The translations under genes and the position numbers were made by a program. Below are positions 18,528-27,433 of a stretch of DNA of 64,000 bases, in pieces. The DNA lies in contig OY760498.1 in assembly GCA_963663675.1 (NCBI GenBank), forward strand, positions 3,720,001 to 3,784,000, given 5' to 3'. Under the pieces are notes generated by a model. It did not search any database. It was not told the origin of the DNA and saw only the letters and a program-made list of their open reading frames with translations. Within the stretch, counting starts at the first letter, position 1, and each line of letters begins with the position of its first letter. Source of the stretch: CAINVV01 sp963663675 (GTDB lineage: Bacteria > Bacteroidota > Bacteroidia > Bacteroidales > Prolixibacteraceae).

Positions 18528-21500
18528 GGAGTGGTACTTTTATTCTTAAGTTTGTCCCCTTAGCAATGCCCGAGCTAATTTGAAATTTCCCTTGCAATGC
18601 ACTGACCCTTTCATTCATCCCAATTAATCCAATTCCCATGTGTTTACCGGACTTTCCACTTTTGAAGTTTGTATCAAATCCTTTCCCGTCATCATTTATT
18701 GTTAAGTAAAACCATTCCTTCCTTGAGGTAATGCATATTTCAATATTTTGTGCATCAGCATGTTTTGCAACATTGGTCAAAGCTTCCTGAACTATCCTGA
18801 AAAGGTTGATTTCCTGTTCGTTATTCAAATTTGAATTAAAATTATCGATAACGCGCACAGTGATGCCGGTACGTTTTTCAAACTGTTGCGCATAAGATTT
18901 TATGGTTGCGGCAAATCCAAGTATTTCAAGAATTGACGGGTGAAGATTGAGCGAAATATCGTGAACACGGGTTAAAATTGTATCTAACAGTTCATCGGTT
19001 TCTTTTATTCGTTCACATGCAAGGTTGTGTGTTTCGACCGGAATATTTTTTAACACTGTTGAAAGGTTGATCTTCATTGCTGTCAAAGCCTGACCAATTT
19101 CGTCGTGCAGTTCCCTGGCCAGCATTTTCTTTTCCTTTTCCTGGGCGGTTATGAGTTCAGAACTAAGTAACCTCAGTTCTTTTTCGTGCCTTATTAGTTT
19201 TTCCTGAGCTTTTTTTCGTTGCGAAATATCGTGATAATTTACCAGGATGCCACCAATGGCCGGATTGTCAATCTGGTTAACAGCTGTAAGTTCGATCCAT
19301 TTAAAGCGGTGGTCTTTACACAGATAACAACATTCGGTATTAATGACTTTCCCCGGCTCGGCAAGTAATGAATTAAAATCATCTTTAATTCTTTTTTGAT
19401 CGTTGGAGTGAATGTTATCTAATGCATTTTGGCCAATCAGTTCGTCAGACGTCCAGCCAAACCATTTTTCAACATTGGAGCTTTTGTATCGGATAATTTC
19501 ATTTCGATCAACAATGGTAATTACATCCGAAATATTGGCAATCATAGCTCTTTGTCTGATTTCGTTTTCGCGAAGTGCCATTTCTGCCAGTACCTGTTCC
19601 GTAATATCCATCTGAATGGTAATTAATACCTTTCCAAATGACGAATGCTCAAATTGAGTGACACTGGCCTGGGACCAAAAAATACTCCCATCTTTTCTTG
19701 CATTTTGCACAACACCTTTCCATTTTCCATGATCACGAACATAATTGATTATAATTTTATCAGTTTTAATGGCATTACGGTTCGAATCCGGAGCATTTAG
19801 AACAGACACATGTTTCCCAATAAGTTCTCCTTTGCCGTATCCGAACATATCTTCAAACCGAAGACTTGTATGAACAATAATTTCATCCTTTTCCCGGATG
19901 AGCATGACTCCATCAGAAATATTAGCAGCTATTTCAGCACGATATCGCAATTCTTCTTCACGCATTTTAAGGTCTGTAATATCCTGGGCCGTTCCATGTA
20001 ACCCAATAATATTATGATATTCATCGAAGCGGCATTCTCCACGTGCCCTTATCCAACGCTCTCCAACTTTTTTGTCTGTGAGTTTTAAATCAATTTTATA
20101 GGAATGTCCGGTTTCCATGCTTTTTTTAACGGCCTCATCAAGTCGGTTTTGACTCTCTGGCGAATAAACTTCCAGGTGTTCATCATATCTGGGAGGTGGA
20201 GTTTTAGGGTCGAATCCATAAATCCGGTAATATTCTTTCGACCACGAAATTTCATCAGTCCGGGTATTCCATTCCCAACTTCCGATTTTTGCCAGACGTT
20301 GAGCTTCTTCAAGATTGTGCTCACTTTCCCTGATTTTTTCCATTGTCTTTTTCTGTTTTGTGATATCTGTCGTAATGGTTACAGAATACTTTAAAGAAGA
20401 AATAGGGGCAGCGCTCACGTTTGTCCAGATCATAGTACCATCTTCTTTTTTAATCCCAATTTCAACATCTCTGACGATCTTTTTTTCGCTTAAAGCACGG
20501 AGGCTGGGGAATTCTTCCGGCGGCATCGGTGTCATATCCGATCTAAAATAACTGTTTTTGCCATGTGCACCTTTGATTAATTGATCTTTAGAAATTCCAA
20601 GTATTTCTGACAAGGAATCATTAATTTCCAACGGATCATTTTGTGCATTAACGATGGAAACTCCAACGGGCAAGATTTCGAAAAGGTTATGCCATTTTTC
20701 TTCCCGGTCTTGCAATTCGTCTTGTATTCGCTTGCGCTCAGAAATGTCGTTAAACAGGATAGCAACCTGCCGTTTTTCTGGTTGGCCTAATCGGAAAGCG
20801 TAAACGTCGTACCAACGGTGCAATTGCTCTGCACGGTTCACAAAGCGTTCGGGTATTCCAGTTAATGCAATTCTTCCATAAATTTCGAACCAGGATTCTT
20901 CATGAAATGGTACAAGTTCACGCATTCTCTTGCCCTGTGCAGCTATCAGTCCGGTTTGTTTTTCGAACGCGGGATTAATTTCCAGAAAACAGTAATCGAT
21001 TGGATTTTCGCATTCATCAAAAACCATTTCTATGATGCAAAATCCTTCATCGATTTCATTGAACAACATTCGGTATCTGGTCTCAAACTCTAACCGCTCT
21101 TTTTCCATTCGCTTTTGTTCGGTGATATCGGTGGCAATGCCGAGTAAACCCTTCACTTTACCATTTATATCCCAAATTGGCGCGAACTGGTTGTCGAAAA
21201 TTACGTCGTTTAATTCGGTTATCCCGGATAAATATTCACCATTTGCAATTCTTTCAAGAACCGTTTTACCTGTGGTAACCTGTCCATTGTGTTCAACCAC
21301 TTCTAACCCCGCAAAGAGTTCGTAAGCAGAAGCACCAACATTTTCTCCGGCTCTCATCCCCACGCGTTCGATGGCTTTTCCTTCATGCAAGGTAAAAATG
21401 CCCTCCTCATCTGTGGCAAAAATAGAAATTGGAGCGTTGGTGATCACTGTGCGAAGCAATTCCTCGGAATCCTTAAGTTGTTGTTCTGCTAATTTTCTTT

Positions 21501-21918
21501 CTGATAAGTCGTAAATAGCCCCTAAATGATAGTCACGCCTGTTTTTTTTATCACTCAGACGAATGACAGTGAGATCGACCCAAACAATGGATCCGTCTTT
21601 TCGTACATTTCGCTTTTCAAGGGTGTATGAATCAGTTTCACCTTTGCGAAGTTTTTCATGAAGATCGAGGTTTTTATTTAAATCAGCGGGATAAGTAATA
21701 GATTGAAATGTCTTTTTCAACAGTTCTTCTTCGGTATATCCAAGAATTTGGGCAAATTTTGAATTTATAAAGAGGAACTTTCCTGTAGCTGGATCTATAA
21801 TAACAATTCCAATGGGTAATTTTTGAAATATAAATTCAGATTTGAATTCCTGCAAAAGTGAATTATTTAATTCAGCTTTGTTATGGAATTCGTCATCGTC
21901 CTTTAGGAATTCTTTCAT
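18517..21918 (-). CDS. Cytoplasmic seven-PAS histidine kinase, HisKA_3 (NarX/DesK-like) type
   Basis: 1133 residues with no membrane helix. Seven PAS units are visible in order, beginning LPIGIVIIDPATGKFLFIN, APISIFATDEEGIFTL, IDEGFCIIEMVFDEC, LPVGVSIVNAQNDPLEIND, KIGSWEWNTRTDEIS, ISDGVMLIREKDEII and ISDVITIVDRNEIIRY. The phosphoacceptor is H938 in LARELHDEIGQALTAMKINL, the HisKA_3 motif used by kinases of NarL-type regulators. The HATPase ends the protein (EALTNVAKHA, NDDGKGFD, GIGLIGMNERV). It should sense soluble cues, possibly redox or small ligands through PAS cofactors, and phosphorylate the regulator encoded by the overlapping downstream gene. Confidence 0.95.
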   Translation of the reverse strand: MKEFLKDDDEFHNKAELNNSLLQEFKSEFIFQKLPIGIVIIDPATGKFLFINSKFAQILGYTEEELLKKTFQSITYPADLNKNLDLHEKLRKGETDSYTLEKRNVRKDGSIVWVDLTVIRLSDKKNRRDYHLGAIYDLSERKLAEQQLKDSEELLRTVITNAPISIFATDEEGIFTLHEGKAIERVGMRAGENVGASAYELFAGLEVVEHNGQVTTGKTVLERIANGEYLSGITELNDVIFDNQFAPIWDINGKVKGLLGIATDITEQKRMEKERLEFETRYRMLFNEIDEGFCIIEMVFDECENPIDYCFLEINPAFEKQTGLIAAQGKRMRELVPFHEESWFEIYGRIALTGIPERFVNRAEQLHRWYDVYAFRLGQPEKRQVAILFNDISERKRIQDELQDREEKWHNLFEILPVGVSIVNAQNDPLEINDSLSEILGISKDQLIKGAHGKNSYFRSDMTPMPPEEFPSLRALSEKKIVRDVEIGIKKEDGTMIWTNVSAAPISSLKYSVTITTDITKQKKTMEKIRESEHNLEEAQRLAKIGSWEWNTRTDEISWSKEYYRIYGFDPKTPPPRYDEHLEVYSPESQNRLDEAVKKSMETGHSYKIDLKLTDKKVGERWIRARGECRFDEYHNIIGLHGTAQDITDLKMREEELRYRAEIAANISDGVMLIREKDEIIVHTSLRFEDMFGYGKGELIGKHVSVLNAPDSNRNAIKTDKIIINYVRDHGKWKGVVQNARKDGSIFWSQASVTQFEHSSFGKVLITIQMDITEQVLAEMALRENEIRQRAMIANISDVITIVDRNEIIRYKSSNVEKWFGWTSDELIGQNALDNIHSNDQKRIKDDFNSLLAEPGKVINTECCYLCKDHRFKWIELTAVNQIDNPAIGGILVNYHDISQRKKAQEKLIRHEKELRLLSSELITAQEKEKKMLARELHDEIGQALTAMKINLSTVLKNIPVETHNLACERIKETDELLDTILTRVHDISLNLHPSILEILGFAATIKSYAQQFEKRTGITVRVIDNFNSNLNNEQEINLFRIVQEALTNVAKHADAQNIEICITSRKEWFYLTINDDGKGFDTNFKSGKSGKHMGIGLIGMNERVSALQGKFQISSGIAKGTNLRIKVPLHGQ

Positions 21919-22158
21919 GATCTTTTTAACTTAAAAATAATAAATGGAGGATTCAATTTCAAAATCTATCAAATTATCTAACCAACCATTAGTGAAAACT
22001 TAAAGATTTCTGATTGTCAATCACTTACCTTATAGTTTTTTGAGATTATTGCGCACTTAGAATTTTCTCACTTTTTGGAGTTTTGTCCATCAGTGATATA
22101 CAAATGATCGGTAAAACTTAACAGGCCTGATCACAATTAGAATTCAATTTTCAGGAAT

Positions 22159-23094
22159 CTATTGGTCCATTAAAAGTTTTTTCACGACTTCATCATAATA
22201 GGGCTTTTCTTTCAGGCTTGAATGAGAACCAGGAAAATAGAGAATATCGACTTCGATAAAATTGGGAAAATCAAAATCACGCATCACTACCGCACAACGC
22301 ATATCATTGGAAAGCCTGGTATTGTCAATCATCGGAAACTGAAAATAATCTATCGTAAATTCCTGGGTCACCATGTTAAGGTATTTATCGTTGAGAGAGG
22401 TTTCTATATCCAGTCTTACATCGACTCTTTTTTCATCTATATTAAATCCCGAGGCCTTTAGAAAAATAACTCTTTTGTAGACGTTAGTTGCATTTACAGT
22501 TCTGACGGTATCATAAAATACCTTTGAATCTTTCCAGTCCATAGCAAATTCCTGCGAAGCGCCCGGCTTATACTTGACTGAATCGCCCGGAAAAGTTATA
22601 AACATGGTCTCCCTGGCAGCAGCTCCTTCAAGGCTGGAAATTTGCTTTGAGATAACATCTCCCGCCATTTTGTACAATCTCTTCCGGTATTCTTCTTTGA
22701 GCCTGATGTTTTTTTCAGAGGCGATTTGCCTGTCCAGGTAAACAAAAAGTGGCATCAGGTTAAGTGATTCATGGAAATTATATGCCAGCAGTTCGAGTTG
22801 AAGGATATTTTCATCCAACGAGTGAGAATCTTTTAAAATGGTGCCCAGAATAGAATTGAACATATCTTTCCTCAGGGCGCTTTCAGATTGTTCCCTACTG
22901 CTCATCAATTCAGTGTAGAGCCTGATTTTCGAATCATTATTCTGTCTGCTATTAAGATAAGCAGAACCAAAATAACTGACCAATGCAATTGTCAGGGCAG
23001 TAATCAGACCACCGATGGGATGCAGGATAATCTCAATCTTATCCCATGTATCCCGCTTTTCCTTTTTCGGCGCTAAAGGCTCTTCAGTATCCAT
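22159..23094 (-). CDS. Single-pass membrane protein of unknown function
   Basis: 311 residues, not recognised. A basic N-terminal tail (PLAPKKEKRDTWDK) leads into one membrane helix (IGGLITALTIALVSYFGSAY). Behind it comes a helical segment (about 55-155, rich in E, K, L and Q) and then a beta-rich domain (about 165-311, TMFITFPGDSVKYKPGAS; VDVRLDIETSL; FIEVDILYFPG). The topology suggests a soluble domain held at the inner membrane. Its start overlaps the end of the preceding small gene by 22 bases, so the two are probably translated together and may work together. Confidence 0.75.
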   Translation of the reverse strand: MDTEEPLAPKKEKRDTWDKIEIILHPIGGLITALTIALVSYFGSAYLNSRQNNDSKIRLYTELMSSREQSESALRKDMFNSILGTILKDSHSLDENILQLELLAYNFHESLNLMPLFVYLDRQIASEKNIRLKEEYRKRLYKMAGDVISKQISSLEGAAARETMFITFPGDSVKYKPGASQEFAMDWKDSKVFYDTVRTVNATNVYKRVIFLKASGFNIDEKRVDVRLDIETSLNDKYLNMVTQEFTIDYFQFPMIDNTRLSNDMRCAVVMRDFDFPNFIEVDILYFPGSHSSLKEKPYYDEVVKKLLMDQ

Positions 23095-23402
23095 TTGTCA
23101 CCGGCTTTAATCATCAGTAAATTGTAACGAGTTGACTTGTTGGATGAAAAAACTTCAAAACTGGCATCCTGGTATCCAACAACTTCAAGTTTAAATTTAC
23201 CCACTTCCTTAATAGTAGCGGTGAAGTAGCCGTTCGCATCAGTTTTTGCGGATGCCAATACTTTGACATTTTGCTTTATTTGCACAACCTGATTAGTCAA
23301 TGGCTTCCCGTCATCCCCTTTTATTGTGCCATAGATTTCTCCTGAAAAAGATAGAATTGGGATGAATAATAAGATTAAAATCAGTATCGCTGTTGTTTTC
23401 AT
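23073..23402 (-). CDS. Small exported carboxypeptidase-regulatory-like domain protein
   Basis: 109 residues from the ATG at 23402 (MKTTAILILILLFIPILSF), which gives a clean signal peptide; a longer frame from 23432 adds ten residues before it. The rest is one carboxypeptidase-regulatory-like/CNA-B-type beta-sandwich (GEIYGTIKGDDGKPLTNQVV, AKTDANGYFTATI, FKLEVVGYQDASFEV). Stand-alone domains of this kind are exported and may bind proteins or glycans. It overlaps the following membrane-protein gene by 22 bases. Confidence 0.78.
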   Translation of the reverse strand: MKTTAILILILLFIPILSFSGEIYGTIKGDDGKPLTNQVVQIKQNVKVLASAKTDANGYFTATIKEVGKFKLEVVGYQDASFEVFSSNKSTRYNLLMIKAGDKWILKSL

Positions 23403-23880
23403 ACTTATGTAATTTTGATTTTCAATGGTCACTTGGAACCCCTAGCCTAAAAAACATTTTCTATTGTGAGTTTTTGCTCATGAGGGCTACATGTGTTAAT
23501 AATTATTTTTTGTTTTCACAGAGAATCGAAGATCAGCTAAGATAACAGCCATGAGGCTTATATTCATATCGATACCCGAATGCGAACCATGGCGATATTA
23601 TAAGATCCAATTGTTGTATACTGTATTTTTCTGATTTCTAATTGACCTATAAATATAAGCTAAAAAAAGAAGGAATCATTTTACTGTAGTATATTTAACA
23701 TATTACACTTTGTTTGAACAGGTCTGTTTTCGCTGATCATACAAGATTCGGAGTTCATCCCGCTGACTGACAGCCTTCAAGGTTTTTACAGGAAGAATTA
23801 TCAGGGAAGTCATGCCGGTTTAGGACTTATAATTCAGCATTATAGAACTTTAATCCAAAAATAATAACCAAAACCTGATG

Positions 23881-23906
23881 CCATTTTCGAATGCCAAGGG
23901 GAGAAA
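23881..23906 (-). repeat. Recurrent intergenic motif, copy C
   Basis: Contains CCATTTTCGAATG and CAAGGGG. On the minus strand it begins directly after the hairpin at 23906-23935, as in copies A and B. Confidence 0.5.
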
Positions 23907-23935
23907 GGGGCTGAAATCGAAGGATTTCAGCCCCT
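23906..23935 (-). terminator. Hairpin terminator
   Basis: A perfect 13-base stem (23906-23918 with 23923-23935) encloses a GAAG tetraloop. On the minus strand it is followed by TTTCTCC. It lies 31 bases past the end of the 23967-24470 gene. Confidence 0.85.
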
Positions 23936-23966
23936 CTATTTTGATCCTCGGGGTAATATTGATCAA

Positions 23967-24470
23967 TTACTTCATGCCTGTTGATCCTGTAATTTTATCA
24001 TTAACTATTTTGCTCCACTTATCTGCAATTTGGGGCTCTCCAGCCAGGAATAAATTATCATAAGTTGTGTTATAAAATTCAACAATTGTATCCGGTTTAT
24101 TCCTATTGATATTGCTGAATACCAGTTCAATTCGGTCAACTACCTTATTACTAATCTCTTTCGTAATGACGATTCTGCTGGATTCACTCACATGACATTT
24201 TTGAAAATCAGCCAGATTTACTTGTTGGGATGTTTCATTGTCATGCGTCTTTCGAACGACAAAGACATAATTCCTGACACTGTCAATCCCAATAACTGAA
24301 TTGTTCCATCTCTCATATTCAGTTATTTGACAATTATTCTGTTCTGCCAGCGCGAATATTACTTTTTTAAATTTTGCTTCCTTCGCTTTTTTACGACGGC
24401 TGTTAATGGCGAAAATTATAAAACAGAAAACTATGAATAATGCGAACGTGATAAGTATGTTTAAGTCCAT
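23967..24470 (-). CDS. Small membrane-anchored protein of unknown function
   Basis: 167 residues, not recognised. One N-terminal membrane helix (NILITFALFIVFCFIIFAI) is followed by a basic stop-transfer (NSRRKKAKEAKFKK) and a mixed alpha/beta domain (CQITEYERWNNSVIGID, YVFVVRK, RIELVFSNIN). The topology predicts a cytoplasmic C-terminal domain. The pattern of alternating strands recalls small PH-like folds, but this is only an impression. It is a single gene with its own terminator. Confidence 0.75.
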   Translation of the reverse strand: MDLNILITFALFIVFCFIIFAINSRRKKAKEAKFKKVIFALAEQNNCQITEYERWNNSVIGIDSVRNYVFVVRKTHDNETSQQVNLADFQKCHVSESSRIVITKEISNKVVDRIELVFSNINRNKPDTIVEFYNTTYDNLFLAGEPQIADKWSKIVNDKITGSTGMK

Positions 24471-24567
24471 CCTATTTTGAATTTATTTATAAATGACAAA
24501 GCAAGCACACCAATAACTGATGTACCAGCAAAAAATGAATAGTAATTTAAAGAGGAATAAGAGTGGA

Positions 24568-24954
24568 CTACCAAAAGTAATGGAAAGGAAAGATCAGGTC
24601 ATACTTTCTGAATTTTATGACGGGGGGATTTGTATCAAATCTGTATCGTGCTGAGAAACAAAACAGAATTTGCTCAGGTGTGATTGAGTTAGACCAAAAA
24701 TGATTTACCTGGTTTTTAAAAGTCGTTCGGGCAATATTTCGATTCAGACCCACATAACTTTCGGATTGTTCTGTCCGAAAGAAAAGGTCAGGAAAACTAT
24801 TCTGAGATTTGAATTCAGATTTGGAATGCGTTGAATAAACGGCATGAAATGCTGCGGCATTCCCGCTATATAAACTGATGGTTAAGCAATACAGCAGTGC
24901 CAGGCTAAGAAGTACAATTATTTTAAATTGTTTTTTCACAGTGTAAAAATACAA
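24568..24954 (-). CDS. Small hypothetical exported protein
   Basis: 128 residues. An N-terminal hydrophobic segment (IIVLLSLALLYCLTISLY) could be a signal peptide or membrane anchor. The rest is polar and aromatic-rich, ending KYDLIFPFHYFW. No family is recognised. The clean hydrophobic N-terminus and basic leader (VKKQFK) favour a real gene over chance. Confidence 0.55.
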   Translation of the reverse strand: MYFYTVKKQFKIIVLLSLALLYCLTISLYSGNAAAFHAVYSTHSKSEFKSQNSFPDLFFRTEQSESYVGLNRNIARTTFKNQVNHFWSNSITPEQILFCFSARYRFDTNPPVIKFRKYDLIFPFHYFW

Positions 24955-25059
24955 TTATCATGGATAAATAATTAGCTTTTTTAAATGCCCCATTGCCTGC
25001 CCCGGTTCATCGGGGATATCGAAGTTTGAATTTCAGTGGGTGTCATGGGTACTTCGACT

Positions 25060-25731
25060 TCACCAGACAAAAGGTATAATTTTATTCCGGGTTTTCCTGG
25101 TATATTCATCATACCCGCTCAATTCATTTCTTAAGGTTTTATCTTCCAGGGTAGTCCGGGTTATTAACAGGATAATCATCAAACATATTGGAACAATACT
25201 CCAAACTGAACCAAAAAGCAACGGAAATCCCATAGATTGAATGATTGATCCCATATAAGCAGGATGTCTGACTATTTTATATAATCCGGTTTCGCAAACA
25301 ATATGATTCCTGTCTGATTGAATTCGGACGGTACTTGAAAAAAACTTATTCTGTTTTTGCGCGATAAGGAAAATAAGTTGTCCGGATGCTGTCAGCAGAA
25401 TCCCCAGGAGATATAGGCTCCAATGAAATTCAGGAGACCAGTGATAACGGCCAGAATCCAGTCCGGCAATGATATACATAGAAATTGTTACCAGGAGAGC
25501 TAATCCCAAAATAATCTTGTCCCATTTTTTGGTGCCTTCTCCAGGCTTTGAACGTTCGTTTGACAATTCCGGGTCAATTTTCAGGAGAGTGTAATTTAAT
25601 ATGACCATAACCAGGCCAATCACCAGGTAAATGATCCCTTGCCAATAATTTATCCGGCCTGCACTGATAAATATGATGGCAAAAAACACTAAGGAGCCAA
25701 TCAATTGTTTTATCAAATAATTCGCCTTCAT
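25060..25731 (-). CDS. Isoprenylcysteine carboxyl methyltransferase / PEMT-like membrane methyltransferase
   Basis: 223 residues with five or six membrane helices (LIGSLVFFAIIFISA; GIIYLVIGLVMVILNYTLL; LYLLGILLTASGQLIFLIA; IVPICLMIILLIT). The conserved S-adenosylmethionine-binding signature of the ICMT/PEMT group is present near residue 155 (GLYKIVRHPAYMGSIIQSMG), with an acidic helix and YDEYTRKTRNKIIPFVW at the end. It should methylate a membrane-associated or lipid substrate at the inner membrane; bacterial members have no agreed substrate. The start follows a short spacer with no clear ribosome binding site. Confidence 0.88.
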   Translation of the reverse strand: MKANYLIKQLIGSLVFFAIIFISAGRINYWQGIIYLVIGLVMVILNYTLLKIDPELSNERSKPGEGTKKWDKIILGLALLVTISMYIIAGLDSGRYHWSPEFHWSLYLLGILLTASGQLIFLIAQKQNKFFSSTVRIQSDRNHIVCETGLYKIVRHPAYMGSIIQSMGFPLLFGSVWSIVPICLMIILLITRTTLEDKTLRNELSGYDEYTRKTRNKIIPFVW

Positions 25732-26218
25732 GGATTAATAATTAATTACTGCCAAATTTTTCCCTCCTGAAGGGTAATCAACCCGATAACAACAGCAAAA
25801 AAGGTGATGATACACAACCAAATTCCAGGTGTATATCATCACCTTCAGGTTATAAGATATAATTTAAAAATAGTCAATAAAACTCAAATCTGAACATCTT
25901 CCGGGACATTAGAATATTGAAATTTTATGATAGAAATACGGGTGAAAAAAAGAGACAGAAAACACCAAACATGAAGTTTAATCTCCTAATCGAACTATAT
26001 TGCCACGACCTGTTGACTTATGCCAGCATATTATTTATTCAAAATGCTTAAGTAGTGGTTGAAATTATAGAAAAACACCTATAACACACCCATGTAACAC
26101 GTTGTATCAAAGAAAGCTAACAAATCCCGTTGCAGTATTCGAACGGTATTGAAGCATTATCTGGCGAGAGTATCTCAATTGTCTTGTAAGCTTCACTTAT
26201 GCAGTTAGTTTCTCATAA
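25732..26218. other. Gene-free region
   Basis: About 490 AT-rich bases with one hairpin (25801-25845) and no other recognisable feature. Confidence 0.5.
25801..25845 (-). terminator. Hairpin terminator on the minus strand
   Basis: Arms 25801-25815 and 25829-25845 pair over 15 positions with a two-base bulge (GGTGATGAT against ATCATCACC). On the minus strand the stem is followed by TTTTTT. It is far (about 370 bases) from the YdeI-like gene, so it may end a longer transcript or an unseen small RNA. Confidence 0.6.
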
Positions 26219-26806
26219 CTAATCATTTAACCCCCTCCCATTGAGAATTTGCTGAATACATTTTTCAACCCTTGACTCGCGGGTTTTGGATTGTTTGGGT
26301 GCAGAAAAATAGAGCAGGTATGCTCTTTTACGTCCCGGTGTCAAAGTATCAAAAGCTGTTTTTAAGCCGGGATCTTCATTTAATTTATTTTGAAATTCGT
26401 CAGGAATATCGTATTCGTCGGTCTTTTTAAAATTCACTTTCATCCCGGCTTTTTCCAATTCAATGGCTTCATAAATATAGGCCTTCAGAATGGTTTCCAT
26501 CTCAACTATCTCCTGAATACCGGTAAACCGGATCTGGCGCGCAGCCTGGGTGTTCTCTCCCATTTTAATCAGAATACCATTTATATCTTGTAACAAGGCT
26601 CCCTTGAAAAACAAAAGCGCACAGTATTCTTTAAATGCCTGAATTAAAACGACATTGCTGCTTTGAAATGCATAACATGGTGAACCCCACTTCAATTCTT
26701 CAGTCAGTTGGCAGTCAAGAATAATCCATCTCAATTTCTCCATTTCATTCTGCCACTTTTGAGTTTTACTCAATATCATATCAACTTTTGGATTCATATT
26801 ACTCAT
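26219..26806 (-). CDS. YdeI/OmdA family protein with DUF1801 domain
   Basis: 195 residues. The N-terminal half (about 15-110) is a DUF1801/YdhG-like domain (LTEELKWGSPCYAF, then ALLFFKGALLQDINGIL). The C-terminal half (about 130-190) carries the OmdA/YdeI bacteriocin-protection motif (IPDEFQNKLNEDPGLKTAFD, then LTPGRKRAYLLYFSAPKQSK). Homologues are small cytoplasmic proteins linked to stress or cationic-peptide tolerance; the biochemical role is unknown. It appears as a single gene, with a MITE about 95 bases upstream of its start. Confidence 0.88.
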   Translation of the reverse strand: MSNMNPKVDMILSKTQKWQNEMEKLRWIILDCQLTEELKWGSPCYAFQSSNVVLIQAFKEYCALLFFKGALLQDINGILIKMGENTQAARQIRFTGIQEIVEMETILKAYIYEAIELEKAGMKVNFKKTDEYDIPDEFQNKLNEDPGLKTAFDTLTPGRKRAYLLYFSAPKQSKTRESRVEKCIQQILNGRGLND

Positions 26807-26898
26807 TAATATTTGGTGTTTAAATTAGTTCATATTTGGAACAAGTTCTTACCTGCTATTTCATCTTTAGGCATTGCAACCGGCTCTTTTATAACATC

Positions 26899-27054
26899 AT
26901 GAGGGTGTCTCAAAAGTAATAAAACCTAACCGCAGAGATCGCAAAGAGTTTCGCAGAGGTCGCAGAGGATCTAAATATCAATAGGTTAACTTTGTGAACT
27001 TTGCACTTTCTTTGTGTCCTTTGCGGTTAAAATGAACTTTTGAGACACCCTCAT
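26899..27054. mobile_element. MITE-like non-coding inverted-repeat element
   Basis: A 156-base element bounded by perfect 18-base terminal inverted repeats (26899-26916, ATGAGGGTGTCTCAAAAG, and its complement at 27037-27054). The inner ends are also partly complementary (CCTAACCGCAGAG against CCTTTGCGGTTA), so the whole can fold into one long hairpin. It has no coding capacity. No clear target duplication is seen beyond the AT included in the repeats. It may be mobilised by a transposase elsewhere in the genome. Confidence 0.75.
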
Positions 27055-27322
27055 CCATACGTGTTATCACTGGAGTTTTACGTTTCTAATTTTATAGGGT
27101 TATACAAAGGAAGGAGGAAATTTACTTCATGGCAGAATATTGCTCTATTTTGCATCGGCCCAGTAGTAGAAACGTTTTCTCATCAGATAAAAGCCTGTTT
27201 TCAGAAATTGGTAAACAGGACCAATCTGCATCAGTTAAATGACCCGGATATCATTATTTAACACAATTTTAAATCGAATAATCTGCTTCAGCCGGTTCAA
27301 CTAAAGAGAATTTGCTGTAAAA

Positions 27323-27356
27323 AACAAAAAGAGGCAAAAAATTACCCCTTTTTGTT
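27323..27356. terminator. Hairpin terminator after creD
   Basis: Arms 27323-27334 (AACAAAAAGAGG) and 27345-27356 (CCCCTTTTTGTT) pair with one mismatch. It lies 78 bases past the creD stop on the minus strand. Confidence 0.7.
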
Positions 27357-27433
27357 AAACACTTATTTAATATTTAAATGGCAAATGTGAACAGCCCACA
27401 TGAGAAAAGTGAACTTTATTACCTCCTTCACAC

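Larger units (their letters stand above)
23403..23966. other. Gene-free region with terminator
   Basis: About 560 bases. It holds the promoter region of the two-gene unit to its left, a hairpin at 23906-23935 that ends the gene to its right, and motif copy C at 23881-23906. No further gene is seen. Confidence 0.5.
26807..27433. other. Gene-free region containing a MITE and a terminator
   Basis: Besides the 156-base inverted-repeat element (26899-27054) and the hairpin at 27323-27356, only short frames occur. One 37-codon frame at 27129 follows an AAGGAGG-like sequence but has no recognisable product. Confidence 0.4.

Noticed and set aside
27040..27261. Plus-strand frames after the MITE, one with an AAGGAGG-like sequence upstream
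   Set aside because: No recognisable domain and the longer frame begins inside the transposable element.
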